DNA of 15,648 bases from an uncultured Candidatus Saccharibacteria bacterium (GCA_946479665.1 CAMLGO010000009.1:1-15648); one strand, 5' to 3'. Positions 6,694 to 13,524 are shown, numbered from the stretch's first letter. A program made the numbers and translations. The notes: a model not told the origin generated them from the letters alone.

Positions 6694-7458
6694 ATGAGTG
6701 AGGTGCAGGCTGTCGTGCGTAGCGGTGCCCGCATCCCTCACCTGCCACCCGTCGAGAGCTCACTGCTACTGGCGCAAGACTCAAGCGGCAAGATTAGAGC
6801 AACCGATAAGCTTCGTGTTCCGCTGGATGATTATGGGGTACCAGACCCGGATGCATATCTTAAGTTGCTTCTTAGTACGGTTGATCATTCGTATGTATGG
6901 CCGGACCGTAATAATATCCATCATCTTGCTCATCCGCGCCGTGAATACCATGGAGACGGTCGGGACTCAATCGCCTATAGGTATAGAGAAACTGCTTCGA
7001 TTATGATGCGGATGACAACGCAGCTGCACAACTATGGACACGAGGTCGGTCTGCCTCCGCCTCGACCGAGCGAAGAGGTGATGGCGGCACGGGTAAGGGA
7101 GCAGAGTCAGATCGATCGGCTATTTAAAATTGGAAGGGGCGCAATTAGCTCGGACAGATGGAAGCAGGAAATGATTCAAAGCGGAACTTATGCTCATCGC
7201 TTGGCAAACGATTATGTAGATCGCTATGCACCTACGCCTCAGGATTTCTACGATTACCTTGAGCAGTGCGAGGATGGGGTCGTGGGCTTAATGCCGGATA
7301 GGCAGGAGCTGTATGCGATGGACCTTCATGACGCAACTAGGCGTCTCGGCGTGCTTGCTGCCGCACGCTCGCTTGATTATCGTCGCGACTCCCGTTCGTC
7401 GTCACTGATGTTCGGCTCTGATATAATGGATACATGGCAACATTTTCTTTTGATATAG
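6694..7458 (+). CDS. Hypothetical protein with histidine-pair motif (254 aa)
   Basis: No family is named with confidence. The N-terminus has LPPVESSLLLAQ (residues 17-28) and VPL (42-44), matching the C-terminal module of the 5161 protein. A central region contains NNIHHLAHPRREYH (His76, His77, His80, His86) and, about 30 residues later, LHNYGH (His112, His116). This clustering could bind a metal and is reminiscent of HNH-like layouts, but that is inference. The C-terminal half is helical (REQSQIDRLFKIG, YAHRLANDYVDRY, ATRRLGVLAAARSLDY). It has no membrane span or signal peptide. Its last 25 nt overlap yajQ in another frame, and the yajQ promoter lies within its 3' end. AGG, CGG and CTT codons suggest low expression. 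Confidence 0.75.
   Translation: MSEVQAVVRSGARIPHLPPVESSLLLAQDSSGKIRATDKLRVPLDDYGVPDPDAYLKLLLSTVDHSYVWPDRNNIHHLAHPRREYHGDGRDSIAYRYRETASIMMRMTTQLHNYGHEVGLPPPRPSEEVMAARVREQSQIDRLFKIGRGAISSDRWKQEMIQSGTYAHRLANDYVDRYAPTPQDFYDYLEQCEDGVVGLMPDRQELYAMDLHDATRRLGVLAAARSLDYRRDSRSSSLMFGSDIMDTWQHFLLI
7399..7427 (+). promoter_or_regulatory. Promoter giving a leaderless yajQ mRNA
   Basis: A perfect TATAAT (7422-7427) lies 17 nt after TCGTCA (7399-7404, which keeps T, G, C and A of the consensus). It is inside the end of the preceding gene. The expected start, 7 nt after the box, is base 7434, the A of the yajQ ATG. No Shine-Dalgarno precedes that ATG. Confidence 0.65.
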
Positions 7459-7928
7459 TTTCTGAATACGACAAAGCAGAGATGAACAACGTTTTCGCGC
7501 AAGTAGAGCGAGAAATTGGTAATCGCTACGACTTTAAGGGCACGCCCGCGACCATTGAGTGGCTCGGTGATAAGGCTGGCTTCAAGATCATTGGAGGTGG
7601 ACAATGGCAGCTTGATGCGGTACTTGATATTGTTCGTAAAAAACTCGCATCTCGCGAGCAAAGTTCGAAAGTGCTCGATCTTTCGAAGGAGCCGGTCGAG
7701 AGTAATCTCAAATCTACTTGGGAAATTCCATTTAAGCAAGGTCTGTCTCAGGATAACGCCAAGCTCATTACAAAAAAGCTCCGCGAGGAAGCGCCAAAGG
7801 TAAAAGCACAGATTCAGGGCGATGCCGTGCGCGTGACAAGCCCAAGTAAGGATGAGCTGCAGCAGGTAATTCAGCTACTATCAGGCGCTGATTATGATTT
7901 TGCATTGCAGTTCATTAACTATCGTTAA
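7434..7928 (+). CDS. yajQ: YajQ family (DUF520) nucleotide-binding protein
   Basis: The 164-aa product has the family signatures SFDIVSE near the start, then EIGNRYDFKGTPA, KQGLSQDNAKLITKKL, KVKAQIQGDAVRVTS, KDELQQVIQLL and LQFINYR at the very end. Length matches the family (about 163 aa). YajQ proteins are small, double alpha/beta-domain cytoplasmic proteins. Some members bind cyclic-di-GMP, and binding of nucleotides or tRNA has been reported for others; the role here is unknown. The ATG sits 7 nt after a perfect TATAAT and has no Shine-Dalgarno, suggesting a leaderless message. It overlaps the preceding gene by 25 nt. Its stop overlaps the end of the convergent minus-strand gene by 4 nt, with no terminator between them. 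Confidence 0.95.
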   Translation: MATFSFDIVSEYDKAEMNNVFAQVEREIGNRYDFKGTPATIEWLGDKAGFKIIGGGQWQLDAVLDIVRKKLASREQSSKVLDLSKEPVESNLKSTWEIPFKQGLSQDNAKLITKKLREEAPKVKAQIQGDAVRVTSPSKDELQQVIQLLSGADYDFALQFINYR

Positions 7929-8770
7929 AGAACGTTCAGCTGAGCTTTTTCGATACTGTAGGTGAGTGGTGTGCTGACGCGGCTTACTTCTCCATCGTGA
8001 GATACCGAAAGTCTTGCGTGCTTTGATGTAATCGTAAAGGACGTCGTTTTAAAAGCGATGAAGTCACCAAGGACATCCAGTCTTCCCACTAGCGCATGCG
8101 CAAATACTTTCACGAGCGCCCAGCGCGTTGAGGAATTTAATATATACACGGAGAGTACGCCCTCTGTGAGTGACGTACGACGTTCGGGTCCAAGCGCATC
8201 AAGCCTGTAGTCATTATTGCCTACAAATACAAACGGCGTTACTAAGTGCTGGCCGTTAATCTCGACCTCATATGTTCGATAGCGAATGAGGGCGCGTAGA
8301 CTTCCGACAATAGCCGCCGGCCATTTTCCAAACAGGTCTTCGAGCCGTTTACGAGCGTGGAGTGACGCGGGGTATACGCCGATACTTGAGTTATTGATGA
8401 AATGGAGATTATTAGCTGATGCGATGTCAATGCGCCGTGGCTTCGCTGTCTTTAGGTTTTTGATTGCAGTCTCAAGGTCCTGATCAATTCCAAGATCCTT
8501 TGTAAAATGATTGAGGGTCCCCCCTGGGAGCGGAATGAGTGTTGCATTCGTGCCCGCGAGGAGACTCGCGACAGTTCCGATTGTACCGTCCCCGCCAATA
8601 ACAGCAATATATTCGCTGTTATTAATCGGTGTCTTGAGTGCTGCGTGAAGGCCGTGCTTGATAGGAACGGCACTGGAAACAGTAATGCCATGTACGCTAA
8701 ACAGCCTTTTTAATTCGGTCACCGGGCGGGAGCTGCCGGATTTTGGATTATAGACTAGTGTTATCTTCAT
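7925..8770 (-). CDS. Diacylglycerol kinase / lipid kinase family protein
   Basis: This 281-aa cytosolic or membrane-peripheral lipid kinase belongs to the DAGK catalytic-domain family (DgkB/YegS/BmrU-like), which phosphorylates diacylglycerol or related lipids with ATP. Visible motifs are NPKSGS at residues 8-13, GGDGT at 59-63 (nucleotide loop) and LPGGTLNHF at 81-89. A C-terminal beta-rich domain follows, with VGNNDYR near residue 193, and SHDGE near residue 258 is the conserved late DGE motif. Length is normal. The start overlaps the stop of the upstream PAP2 gene (ATGA, 8767-8770), so the two form a coupled operon. The exact substrate cannot be read from sequence. Confidence 0.93.
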   Translation of the reverse strand: MKITLVYNPKSGSSRPVTELKRLFSVHGITVSSAVPIKHGLHAALKTPINNSEYIAVIGGDGTIGTVASLLAGTNATLIPLPGGTLNHFTKDLGIDQDLETAIKNLKTAKPRRIDIASANNLHFINNSSIGVYPASLHARKRLEDLFGKWPAAIVGSLRALIRYRTYEVEINGQHLVTPFVFVGNNDYRLDALGPERRTSLTEGVLSVYILNSSTRWALVKVFAHALVGRLDVLGDFIAFKTTSFTITSKHARLSVSHDGEVSRVSTPLTYSIEKAQLNVL

Positions 8771-9306
8771 GATAAAGCCGGCTTGATAATGAAAATGATA
8801 ATAGCGAGGCCGCCTGCGCCGATGAGCCAGCCACCAATAACATCACTGGCAAAGTGAGCACCTAGGTAGATGCGAGAGATACCGATCGATAAGATAAGAA
8901 AGCCAAGAGCTGCGGCGCAAATAATTCCCCATGGGCCAGAAAGGGTGTGTAGGGCAGCAAAGGCTAGGAGACCATAGGTGACCATGGAGCCAGCGCTGTG
9001 GCCACTCGGAAAGCTGTAGCTATGAATAAGCATCTCCTCGACGTACCCAGTAGACGGTCGCTCACGTTGAAACGCAATCTTTGCCACTGCATTGAGCCCC
9101 ACTGTCATTATTGCTACTCCGCCCGCCATCCAGAGCCGTGTGTTCGCATGTGTCACACCCCAAAGAAAAACAAAAGCGCCAATCGAGAGAGTGATGATTG
9201 GCAAGCCAATAAAACTAACGGTATGCATATAAGAACTGAGCCATCGTGGCCAGAGTGCTATTCGCGCATTTATTCGACTATCGAAGTTGCTAAATAGACC
9301 AAACAT
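8767..9306 (-). CDS. PAP2-family membrane phosphatase
   Basis: The 179-aa membrane phosphatase has the complete type 2 phosphatidic acid phosphatase signature: K76-x6-R83-P84, P100-S-G-H103, and S144-R145-x5-H151-x3-D155. Hydrophobic segments around these motifs suggest five to six spans, with the catalytic site at the outer face. Family members dephosphorylate phosphatidic acid, phosphatidylglycerol phosphate or undecaprenyl pyrophosphate; which one applies here is open. It is the first gene of a two-gene operon with the lipid kinase, an opposed kinase/phosphatase pair. ATG 9304-9306 has no evident Shine-Dalgarno on the minus strand. The 77-nt gap to the divergent 9384 gene must hold both promoters. 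Confidence 0.93.
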   Translation of the reverse strand: MFGLFSNFDSRINARIALWPRWLSSYMHTVSFIGLPIITLSIGAFVFLWGVTHANTRLWMAGGVAIMTVGLNAVAKIAFQRERPSTGYVEEMLIHSYSFPSGHSAGSMVTYGLLAFAALHTLSGPWGIICAAALGFLILSIGISRIYLGAHFASDVIGGWLIGAGGLAIIIFIIKPALS

Positions 9307-9330
9307 ACTATTAGCTTAGCAAATCTCGAA

Positions 9331-9351
9331 ATATATCTCTTAAGAATATAT
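9331..9351. promoter_or_regulatory. Palindrome in the divergent intergenic region
   Basis: ATATAT-C-TCTTAAGA-ATATAT is a nearly perfect palindrome (one unpaired C at 9337) centred on CTTAAG. It lies between the divergent PAP2 and 9384 genes, where an operator for either could sit. The AT-richness makes coincidence possible. Confidence 0.35.
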
Positions 9352-9377
9352 ACAAAATGCCAAGCAGGTTGTAGTAT
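9349..9377 (+). promoter_or_regulatory. Candidate promoter giving a leaderless mRNA for the 9384 gene
   Basis: TAGTAT (9372-9377) with TATACA (9349-9354) 17 nt upstream. The base 7 nt after the -10 box is 9384, the A of the ATG. There is no Shine-Dalgarno. The geometry matches the yajQ start. Confidence 0.5.
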
Positions 9378-9383
9378 CTTTAC

Positions 9384-10316
9384 ATGGAAGAGCGCCAGGG
9401 ATTAGAGCGACGAACTGTATCATTTGGACCACTCGAGCGCCTCGAGGAACTGGCCTATGATCCCTATATAGATTCAGTCAATACCAAGGCCGATGAAATA
9501 GAGGATATTTTAAATAGCCTTGAATCGTCCGAGGTTGAGCGCGCGGCCTTTAAAGATTCTCTTAACCGCGATTGGCGATTTATGAACACGACGCTATATG
9601 TGACAGGGAATATACTCGCTGATCAGGGGAAAATCACTAAAGATATTCCAAGTTACGATCGGTATGCGGTGGAAGATGAGCCACTTACTTCTATGGGCTT
9701 TACGATCATTCCCGTTGCGGCAGTTATGGACGACGAAGTCCTGACAAGCTATAAAGTCGGATATTCATTCTCTGTAGCGGGAAGAGGTGTGGCGATGTTT
9801 CGAGACGAGATGATAAGCCAATTTCCCAATGATTCGTATGAGACTGTCGAGAAGCGACTCCTCTATCATCACGCTGATGAAGTGCTATTTATTAATAATC
9901 GGCTTCAGCGACAGGATGAAAAAGACGATTTACGAGTTCTTGGCTTTAAAGATTACTATGTCGATCTTGATCTTTTTGAAGAAGGCGCTGAGCAGTTTAT
10001 TATCGATATTCAAAAGCATCTCTTCGAGTCTATGCAATTTGACGAGGGCCTCCCATATGTTGTCGACTATATGGTTGACGCACCCGGTACCGAAGACGAC
10101 TTGTCGGAACTTCGTCTTATCGTAAATCCGAATGCTATCGTGCTGCGACCATTGGACGACAACAGTGATACGACCCCTTGTCGATATACGCCATGGATAG
10201 AACTGATTGTTTATAGCAGTGATCCGAATTGGGAGCCGTCGTTGCTCTGTATTCCGCTCCGATGTGTCGAGTCGATGTATTCGATTCGCGAACACATCTA
10301 CCGCTCCGCACTCTAG
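9384..10316 (+). CDS. Hypothetical acidic protein (310 aa)
   Basis: No family is recognised. The protein is acidic, with a helical N-terminal third (VNTKADEIEDILNSLESSEVERAA is read as helix over about residues 33-56). An alpha/beta centre follows, including a strand-rich stretch around KVGYSFSVAGRGVAMF. A helical region contains EKRLLYHHADEVLF and EQFIIDIQKHLFE. The C-terminus has RYTPWIE (about residue 267) and IPL (about 290-292), which loosely resembles the C-terminal module of the 5161 protein. There is no signal peptide or membrane segment. No terminator follows: the fusA promoter begins at the stop codon. A leaderless start at ATG 9384 is inferred from the promoter position. Confidence 0.75.
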   Translation: MEERQGLERRTVSFGPLERLEELAYDPYIDSVNTKADEIEDILNSLESSEVERAAFKDSLNRDWRFMNTTLYVTGNILADQGKITKDIPSYDRYAVEDEPLTSMGFTIIPVAAVMDDEVLTSYKVGYSFSVAGRGVAMFRDEMISQFPNDSYETVEKRLLYHHADEVLFINNRLQRQDEKDDLRVLGFKDYYVDLDLFEEGAEQFIIDIQKHLFESMQFDEGLPYVVDYMVDAPGTEDDLSELRLIVNPNAIVLRPLDDNSDTTPCRYTPWIELIVYSSDPNWEPSLLCIPLRCVESMYSIREHIYRSAL

Positions 10317-10342
10317 TCACAGCGGCAATTCTTTGGTATAAT
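10314..10342 (+). promoter_or_regulatory. fusA promoter
   Basis: TAGTCA (10314-10319), a 17-nt spacer and a perfect TATAAT (10337-10342). The -35 overlaps the stop codon of the preceding gene. The predicted start, about 10349-10350, coincides with the ATG of a mini-ORF. Confidence 0.72.
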
Positions 10343-10349
10343 ACAAGAG

Positions 10350-10397
10350 ATGAGCTATTTTTTATGTCAAAAATTAGCAATGAAAATTAACCAATAA
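10350..10397 (+). other. Candidate leaderless mini-ORF in the fusA leader
   Basis: A 15-codon frame (MSYFLCQKLAMKINQ) begins at the predicted transcription start. Its TAA (10395-10397) shares a base with AAAGGAAG (10397-10403), the ribosome site of fusA. It is in the same frame as fusA. Translation is inferred only from this placement. Confidence 0.35.
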
Positions 10398-10412
10398 AGG
10401 AAGACATACTCC

Positions 10413-12506
10413 ATGGCACAAAAAAATGTCCCGCTAAAGGACTTTCGTAACATCGGTATTATCGCGCACATCGATGCCGGTAAGACCACTACTACTGAAG
10501 GTATTCTATACCGCACTGGTATCAATCACAAAATCGGTGAGGTTCGTGGTGATGGCGATGGTGCTACCACTGACTGGATGGCTCAGGAAAAAGAACGTGG
10601 AATTACGATTACTTCTGCTGCCGTTACTTGTTTCTGGAAGGGTCACAAGATTAACATCATCGATACTCCGGGTCACATCGACTTTACTGCTGAGGTTGAG
10701 CGTTCACTTCGTGTCCTCGACGGTGCGGTGACTATTTTTGACGGTAAGATGGGCGTTGAAGCTCAGTCTGAAACCGTATGGCGCCAGGCGAACAAATACG
10801 GTGTGCCACGTATCTGTTTCATCAACAAAATCAACCAGACGGGTGGTGACTTCTACAAATCTCTTGAAAGCATCCATACGCGTCTTTCAAAGAATGCTCT
10901 TCCTGTCCATCTTCCTATTGGATTTGAAAAAGACATCAACGGTCTTGTCGACCTCGTTGAGATGAAAGCTTACACCTACAGTGACTACACTGACAAGGCG
11001 CTTGTCGAGGGTGAAATTCCTGCCGATATGCTTGAAAAAGCAACTAATGCTCGTGCACTTCTCGTTGAAGCGGCTGTTGAAGCCGAAGACGAATTGATGG
11101 ACAAGTTCTTTGACGGTGGTGTCGATGCAATTACTACCGAAGAGCTAAAGCGCGGTCTTCGCAAGCGTGTGCTTGCCGGTGACTTCTTCCTTGTGTCTGG
11201 TGGCGATGGACGTGGTGTGATCGTAGAGAAGCTTCTCGATATCATGACCGACTATCTTCCTAGTCCGCTTGATGTCGATGCTATTTGGGGCAAAAATCCT
11301 AAGACTGGCGACGAAGTTTCACGCAAGCCTGACGAATCAGAGCCAACAGCAGCTCTCGCTTTCAAACTTGCGACCGACCCATTTGTTGGTAAGCTGATCT
11401 TTGTTCGTGTTTACTCTGGTCGATTGACTGCTGGTAGCTACGTTCTTAACACCACTACTGGTGAAAAAGAGCGCGTTGGACGTATCGTTCGTATGCACGC
11501 TGACAAACGTGAAGAGATCGATTCTGTCGGCGCCGGTGACATCGCGGCAGTCGTGGGCCTTAAGGGTACCTTTACTGGTCACACACTCACTGACCCTGCG
11601 CATCCAATGGCCCTTGAGTCAATTACTTTCCCAGACCCACCGGTATCGATTGCTGTTGAGCCAAAGACAAAAGCCGACCAGGAAAAAATGGGTATCGCCT
11701 TGCAGCGTCTTGCTGAAGAAGATCCTACCTTCCGTGTTCACACCGATGATGAAACCGGTCAGACGATCATGTCTGGTATGGGCGAGCTTCACCTCGACAT
11801 CCTTATCGATCGTATGAAGCGTGAATTTAACGTTGAAGCAAACATTGGTGAGCCTCAAGTTGCGTTCCGTGAATCAATCAAGGGTACGGCCGAAATGCAA
11901 GGTAAGCACGCCAAACAATCTGGTGGACGTGGTCAGTACGGTGACGTGTGGATTCGCTTTGAACCAAACGAAACTGGTAAGGGCTTCGAGTTCTTCGACG
12001 CCATCAAGGGTGGTGTGGTTCCTCAGGAATACCGCAAGCCAGTTGAAGCTGGTGTGCGTGAAACACTTGAGGGCGGTGTTATTGCCGGCTATCCAGTAGT
12101 GGACGTCAAGGCGACACTTTACGATGGTAGCTACCACGATGTCGACTCAAGCGAATTGGCCTTTAAGTTGGCGGGATCACTCGCAACTCGCGATGGTATC
12201 AAGGCAGCGAAACCAATCCTACTTGAGCCTGTCATGAAGGTGGAAGTCACGACTCCAGAAGAGTTCATGGGTGATATCATCGGTGACCTTAACTCTCGTC
12301 GTGGCCGCATCGAATCTATGGATGATTTGATGGGCGGTGCCAAGCTAGTACGTGCAATCGTACCGCTTGCAAGTATGTTCGGCTACACTGGCGACATTCG
12401 TTCAATGAGCCAGGGCCGTGCGGCTTCAACTATGGAGCTTGCGCAGTACGAAGAAGTACCACCAAACGTGGCACAGGAAATCATCGAAAAACGCGCAAGC
12501 AAATAG
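10413..12506 (+). CDS. fusA: Translation elongation factor G
   Basis: This GTPase drives tRNA-mRNA translocation and, with RRF, ribosome recycling. The 697-aa length and five-domain order are normal. G1 AHIDAGKTT is at residues 18-26, switch [10 protein letters not shown] at 62-70 and G3 DTPGHIDF at 84-91. The G4 motif reads NKIN (138-141) where nearly all translational GTPases have NKxD, and the G5 loop reads SGGD (262-265) instead of SAFK. Domain II ([14 protein letters not shown]), domain III ([11 protein letters not shown]), domain IV ([24 protein letters not shown]) and domain V ([24 protein letters not shown]) are intact. The Shine-Dalgarno AAAGGAAG (10397-10403) is 9 nt upstream of the ATG. 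Codon use is that of a highly expressed gene. It has its own promoter and terminator, unlike the usual str operon arrangement. Confidence 0.98.
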   Translation: MAQKNVPLKDFRNIGIIAHIDAGKTTTTEGILYRTGINHKIGEVRGDGDGATTDWMAQEKERGITITSAAVTCFWKGHKINIIDTPGHIDFTAEVERSLRVLDGAVTIFDGKMGVEAQSETVWRQANKYGVPRICFINKINQTGGDFYKSLESIHTRLSKNALPVHLPIGFEKDINGLVDLVEMKAYTYSDYTDKALVEGEIPADMLEKATNARALLVEAAVEAEDELMDKFFDGGVDAITTEELKRGLRKRVLAGDFFLVSGGDGRGVIVEKLLDIMTDYLPSPLDVDAIWGKNPKTGDEVSRKPDESEPTAALAFKLATDPFVGKLIFVRVYSGRLTAGSYVLNTTTGEKERVGRIVRMHADKREEIDSVGAGDIAAVVGLKGTFTGHTLTDPAHPMALESITFPDPPVSIAVEPKTKADQEKMGIALQRLAEEDPTFRVHTDDETGQTIMSGMGELHLDILIDRMKREFNVEANIGEPQVAFRESIKGTAEMQGKHAKQSGGRGQYGDVWIRFEPNETGKGFEFFDAIKGGVVPQEYRKPVEAGVRETLEGGVIAGYPVVDVKATLYDGSYHDVDSSELAFKLAGSLATRDGIKAAKPILLEPVMKVEVTTPEEFMGDIIGDLNSRRGRIESMDDLMGGAKLVRAIVPLASMFGYTGDIRSMSQGRAASTMELAQYEEVPPNVAQEIIEKRASK

Positions 12507-12520
12507 TAGATGAATTCTAC

Positions 12521-12552
12521 AAAAACCACCTCATAACAGAGGTGGTTTTTTG
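12521..12552 (+). terminator. Intrinsic terminator of fusA
   Basis: A perfect 12-bp stem (12521-12532 with 12539-12550), loop ATAACA, ends in a T-run. It lies 14 nt after the fusA stop. It also overlaps the upstream part of the next promoter. Confidence 0.95.
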
Positions 12553-12553
12553 T

Positions 12554-12559
12554 TATAAT
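12554..12559 (+). promoter_or_regulatory. -10 box for the 12645 gene
   Basis: A perfect TATAAT lies directly after the fusA terminator T-run, with no convincing -35. The predicted start is near 12566, giving an 80-nt leader. Confidence 0.55.
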
Positions 12560-12579
12560 CGCGCATTGACGTTTTAACA

Positions 12580-12644
12580 ACAAAGGAATATAGTGTAGGT
12601 ACTATGCAGCCTGCATAGGACGTTCAAGAGACGGGACCTTCGAT
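12580..12644 (+). promoter_or_regulatory. Leader with decoy ribosome site, mini-ORF and hairpin
   Basis: AAAGGAA (about 12582-12588) precedes a four-codon ORF (ATG 12604, MQPA, stop 12616-12618). That ORF lies within the perfect hairpin TATGCA-GCC-TGCATA (12603-12617). The real gene at 12645 has only a weak GGGAC ahead of it. The arrangement suggests structure or re-initiation affecting translation, but could be incidental. Confidence 0.3.
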
Positions 12645-13022
12645 ATGTTTCGACATACGCAACCAGAGGTCGATCAAGGTCATGCGCCGTTACTGCGCAG
12701 ACTGATGAACGATAACTCGAGCGCCGCTATCGTATTACTTGATCTTCTTTGTTGCAAAAGGAGGTTAGGCGAGCCGGTGGGCGAAGAGACGGAATTGTGT
12801 TTGACGATGCTTGACGAGTTAGGTATTTATGGTGCGGATCTCTACGTATTCTGGTGCGACGTCTGTCGTCACAGTATCGACGAGATGTGTGCATTACTAA
12901 GGGCCTGCCATGAAGGGTGTGACGGCGTGAGCTGTGATACTATCTGGCGAGCTATCACTTGCAGTAGGCAAGAAGCTGCACCTCTTGGAGGTTTGCAGCT
13001 GGTCTCGGAACCTGGTCTCTGA
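12645..13022 (+). CDS. Cysteine-rich hypothetical protein (125 aa)
   Basis: No family is recognised. ATG 12645 is the only usable start: upstream in frame there is no ATG, GTG or TTG before the stop at 12591. The protein holds eleven cysteines, many in the second half (WCDVCRHSIDEMCALLRACHEGCDGVSCDTIWRAITC). The WCDVC pair and the spaced C-x3-C pattern would suit metal binding or disulfides, but no named zinc-finger spacing is seen. The first half is helical (APLLRRLMNDNSSAAIVLLDLLCC). There is no signal peptide, so reduced, metal-binding thiols are more likely than disulfides. It is a single gene ended by the paired hairpins at 13022-13088. Confidence 0.65.
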   Translation: MFRHTQPEVDQGHAPLLRRLMNDNSSAAIVLLDLLCCKRRLGEPVGEETELCLTMLDELGIYGADLYVFWCDVCRHSIDEMCALLRACHEGCDGVSCDTIWRAITCSRQEAAPLGGLQLVSEPGL

Positions 13023-13060
13023 GATATCGGTTGGCCGTACTGGGCTGTCAACCGGTATCT
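13022..13060 (+). repeat. Long stem-loop directly after the 12645 gene
   Basis: An 11-bp stem (13022-13032 with 13050-13060, one G-U) encloses an inner GCC/GGC pairing (13034-13036 with 13043-13045). It starts at the last base of the stop codon and immediately precedes a terminator. It may protect the mRNA 3' end or bind a protein. Confidence 0.5.
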
Positions 13061-13088
13061 AAACCACCGCTATGTAGGTGGGTTTTTA
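13061..13088 (+). terminator. Intrinsic terminator after the 12645 gene
   Basis: AAACCACC (13061-13068) pairs with GGTGGGTTT (13077-13085, one bulged G), followed by more T residues. The loop is 8 nt. Confidence 0.8.
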
Positions 13089-13105
13089 TTTTATAAATTA
13101 TTCTA

Positions 13106-13133
13106 TTGACTATTCTACAAGCGGTAGTATACT
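13106..13133 (+). promoter_or_regulatory. Promoter of the padR operon
   Basis: TTGACT (13106-13111), a 16-nt spacer and TATACT (13128-13133) form a strong sigma70-type promoter. The start is expected near 13140, leaving only about 4 nt before the ATG at 13144, so the message is nearly leaderless. Confidence 0.72.
13111..13131. promoter_or_regulatory. Candidate PadR operator within the promoter
   Basis: TATTCTAC-AAGCG-GTAGTATA is an inverted repeat with one mismatch, filling the spacer and running into the -10 box. PadR-type repressors commonly autoregulate through such sites. Binding is inferred from position only. Confidence 0.45.
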
Positions 13134-13143
13134 TATAGTTACA

Positions 13144-13524
13144 ATGATAGAGAATCGATCATATAGTGAGCAAGTTGTCGAAGCCTGGGAAGAGAGCTAC
13201 AAAAAAGGCCTCTTAACTTTTTGGATACTCTTGGCGCTCCATCGAGGACCAAAGCATGTGCGTCAGATAAAGCAGTATATAGAGGAGGAGATACCGACCA
13301 ATCTAACAGTAGACGAGAAGAGTCTGTACCGATCAATTACTCGATTTAAGAAGATGGATCTTCTGACAAGCGGTGATGTTCCAAGTGTGAATGGTGGCCC
13401 GGCACTAAAAGTGTATACATTGGCCCCGCCAGGTGAGCAGGCGCTGCGGCTATTTTTCAAACGTAATATTGCAGATGTGTTTTTATCAAAAGAATTTATG
13501 AACGAAAGTAAGGAGTTAAAATAA
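13144..13524 (+). CDS. PadR-family transcriptional regulator
   Basis: A winged-helix regulator of 126 aa. ATG 13144 is chosen because an in-frame ATG at 13078 lies inside the upstream terminator and before the promoter. The order is typical of the family: a first helix with LLTFWILLALHRGPKHVRQIKQYIEEE (residues about 20-46), then DEKSLYRSITRFKKMDLLTS as recognition helix, and a wing with GGPALKVYTLAPPGEQAL. A short C-terminal helix replaces the long dimerisation helix of larger members. PadR proteins usually repress a neighbouring transporter or membrane-stress gene in response to a ligand. The stop shares one base with the next gene's ATG (TAATG), so it is co-expressed with the membrane protein, its likely partner. 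Confidence 0.87.
   Translation: MIENRSYSEQVVEAWEESYKKGLLTFWILLALHRGPKHVRQIKQYIEEEIPTNLTVDEKSLYRSITRFKKMDLLTSGDVPSVNGGPALKVYTLAPPGEQALRLFFKRNIADVFLSKEFMNESKELK

Noticed and set aside
8998..9297. Plus-strand open frame of 99 codons opposite the PAP2 gene
   Set aside because: It is antisense to a well-supported phosphatase with all catalytic motifs and has no promoter or ribosome site.
10413..12506. EF-G paralogue of specialised function (tetracycline-protection type) rather than fusA
   Set aside because: Length, domain order, domain IV tip (SYHDVDSSE), high-expression codon use and synteny with rpsL-rpsG all fit the housekeeping EF-G, despite the G4/G5 changes.
13078..13143. Longer PadR start at ATG 13078
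   Set aside because: It lies inside the terminator hairpin and upstream of the padR promoter, so it would not be on the transcript from that promoter.
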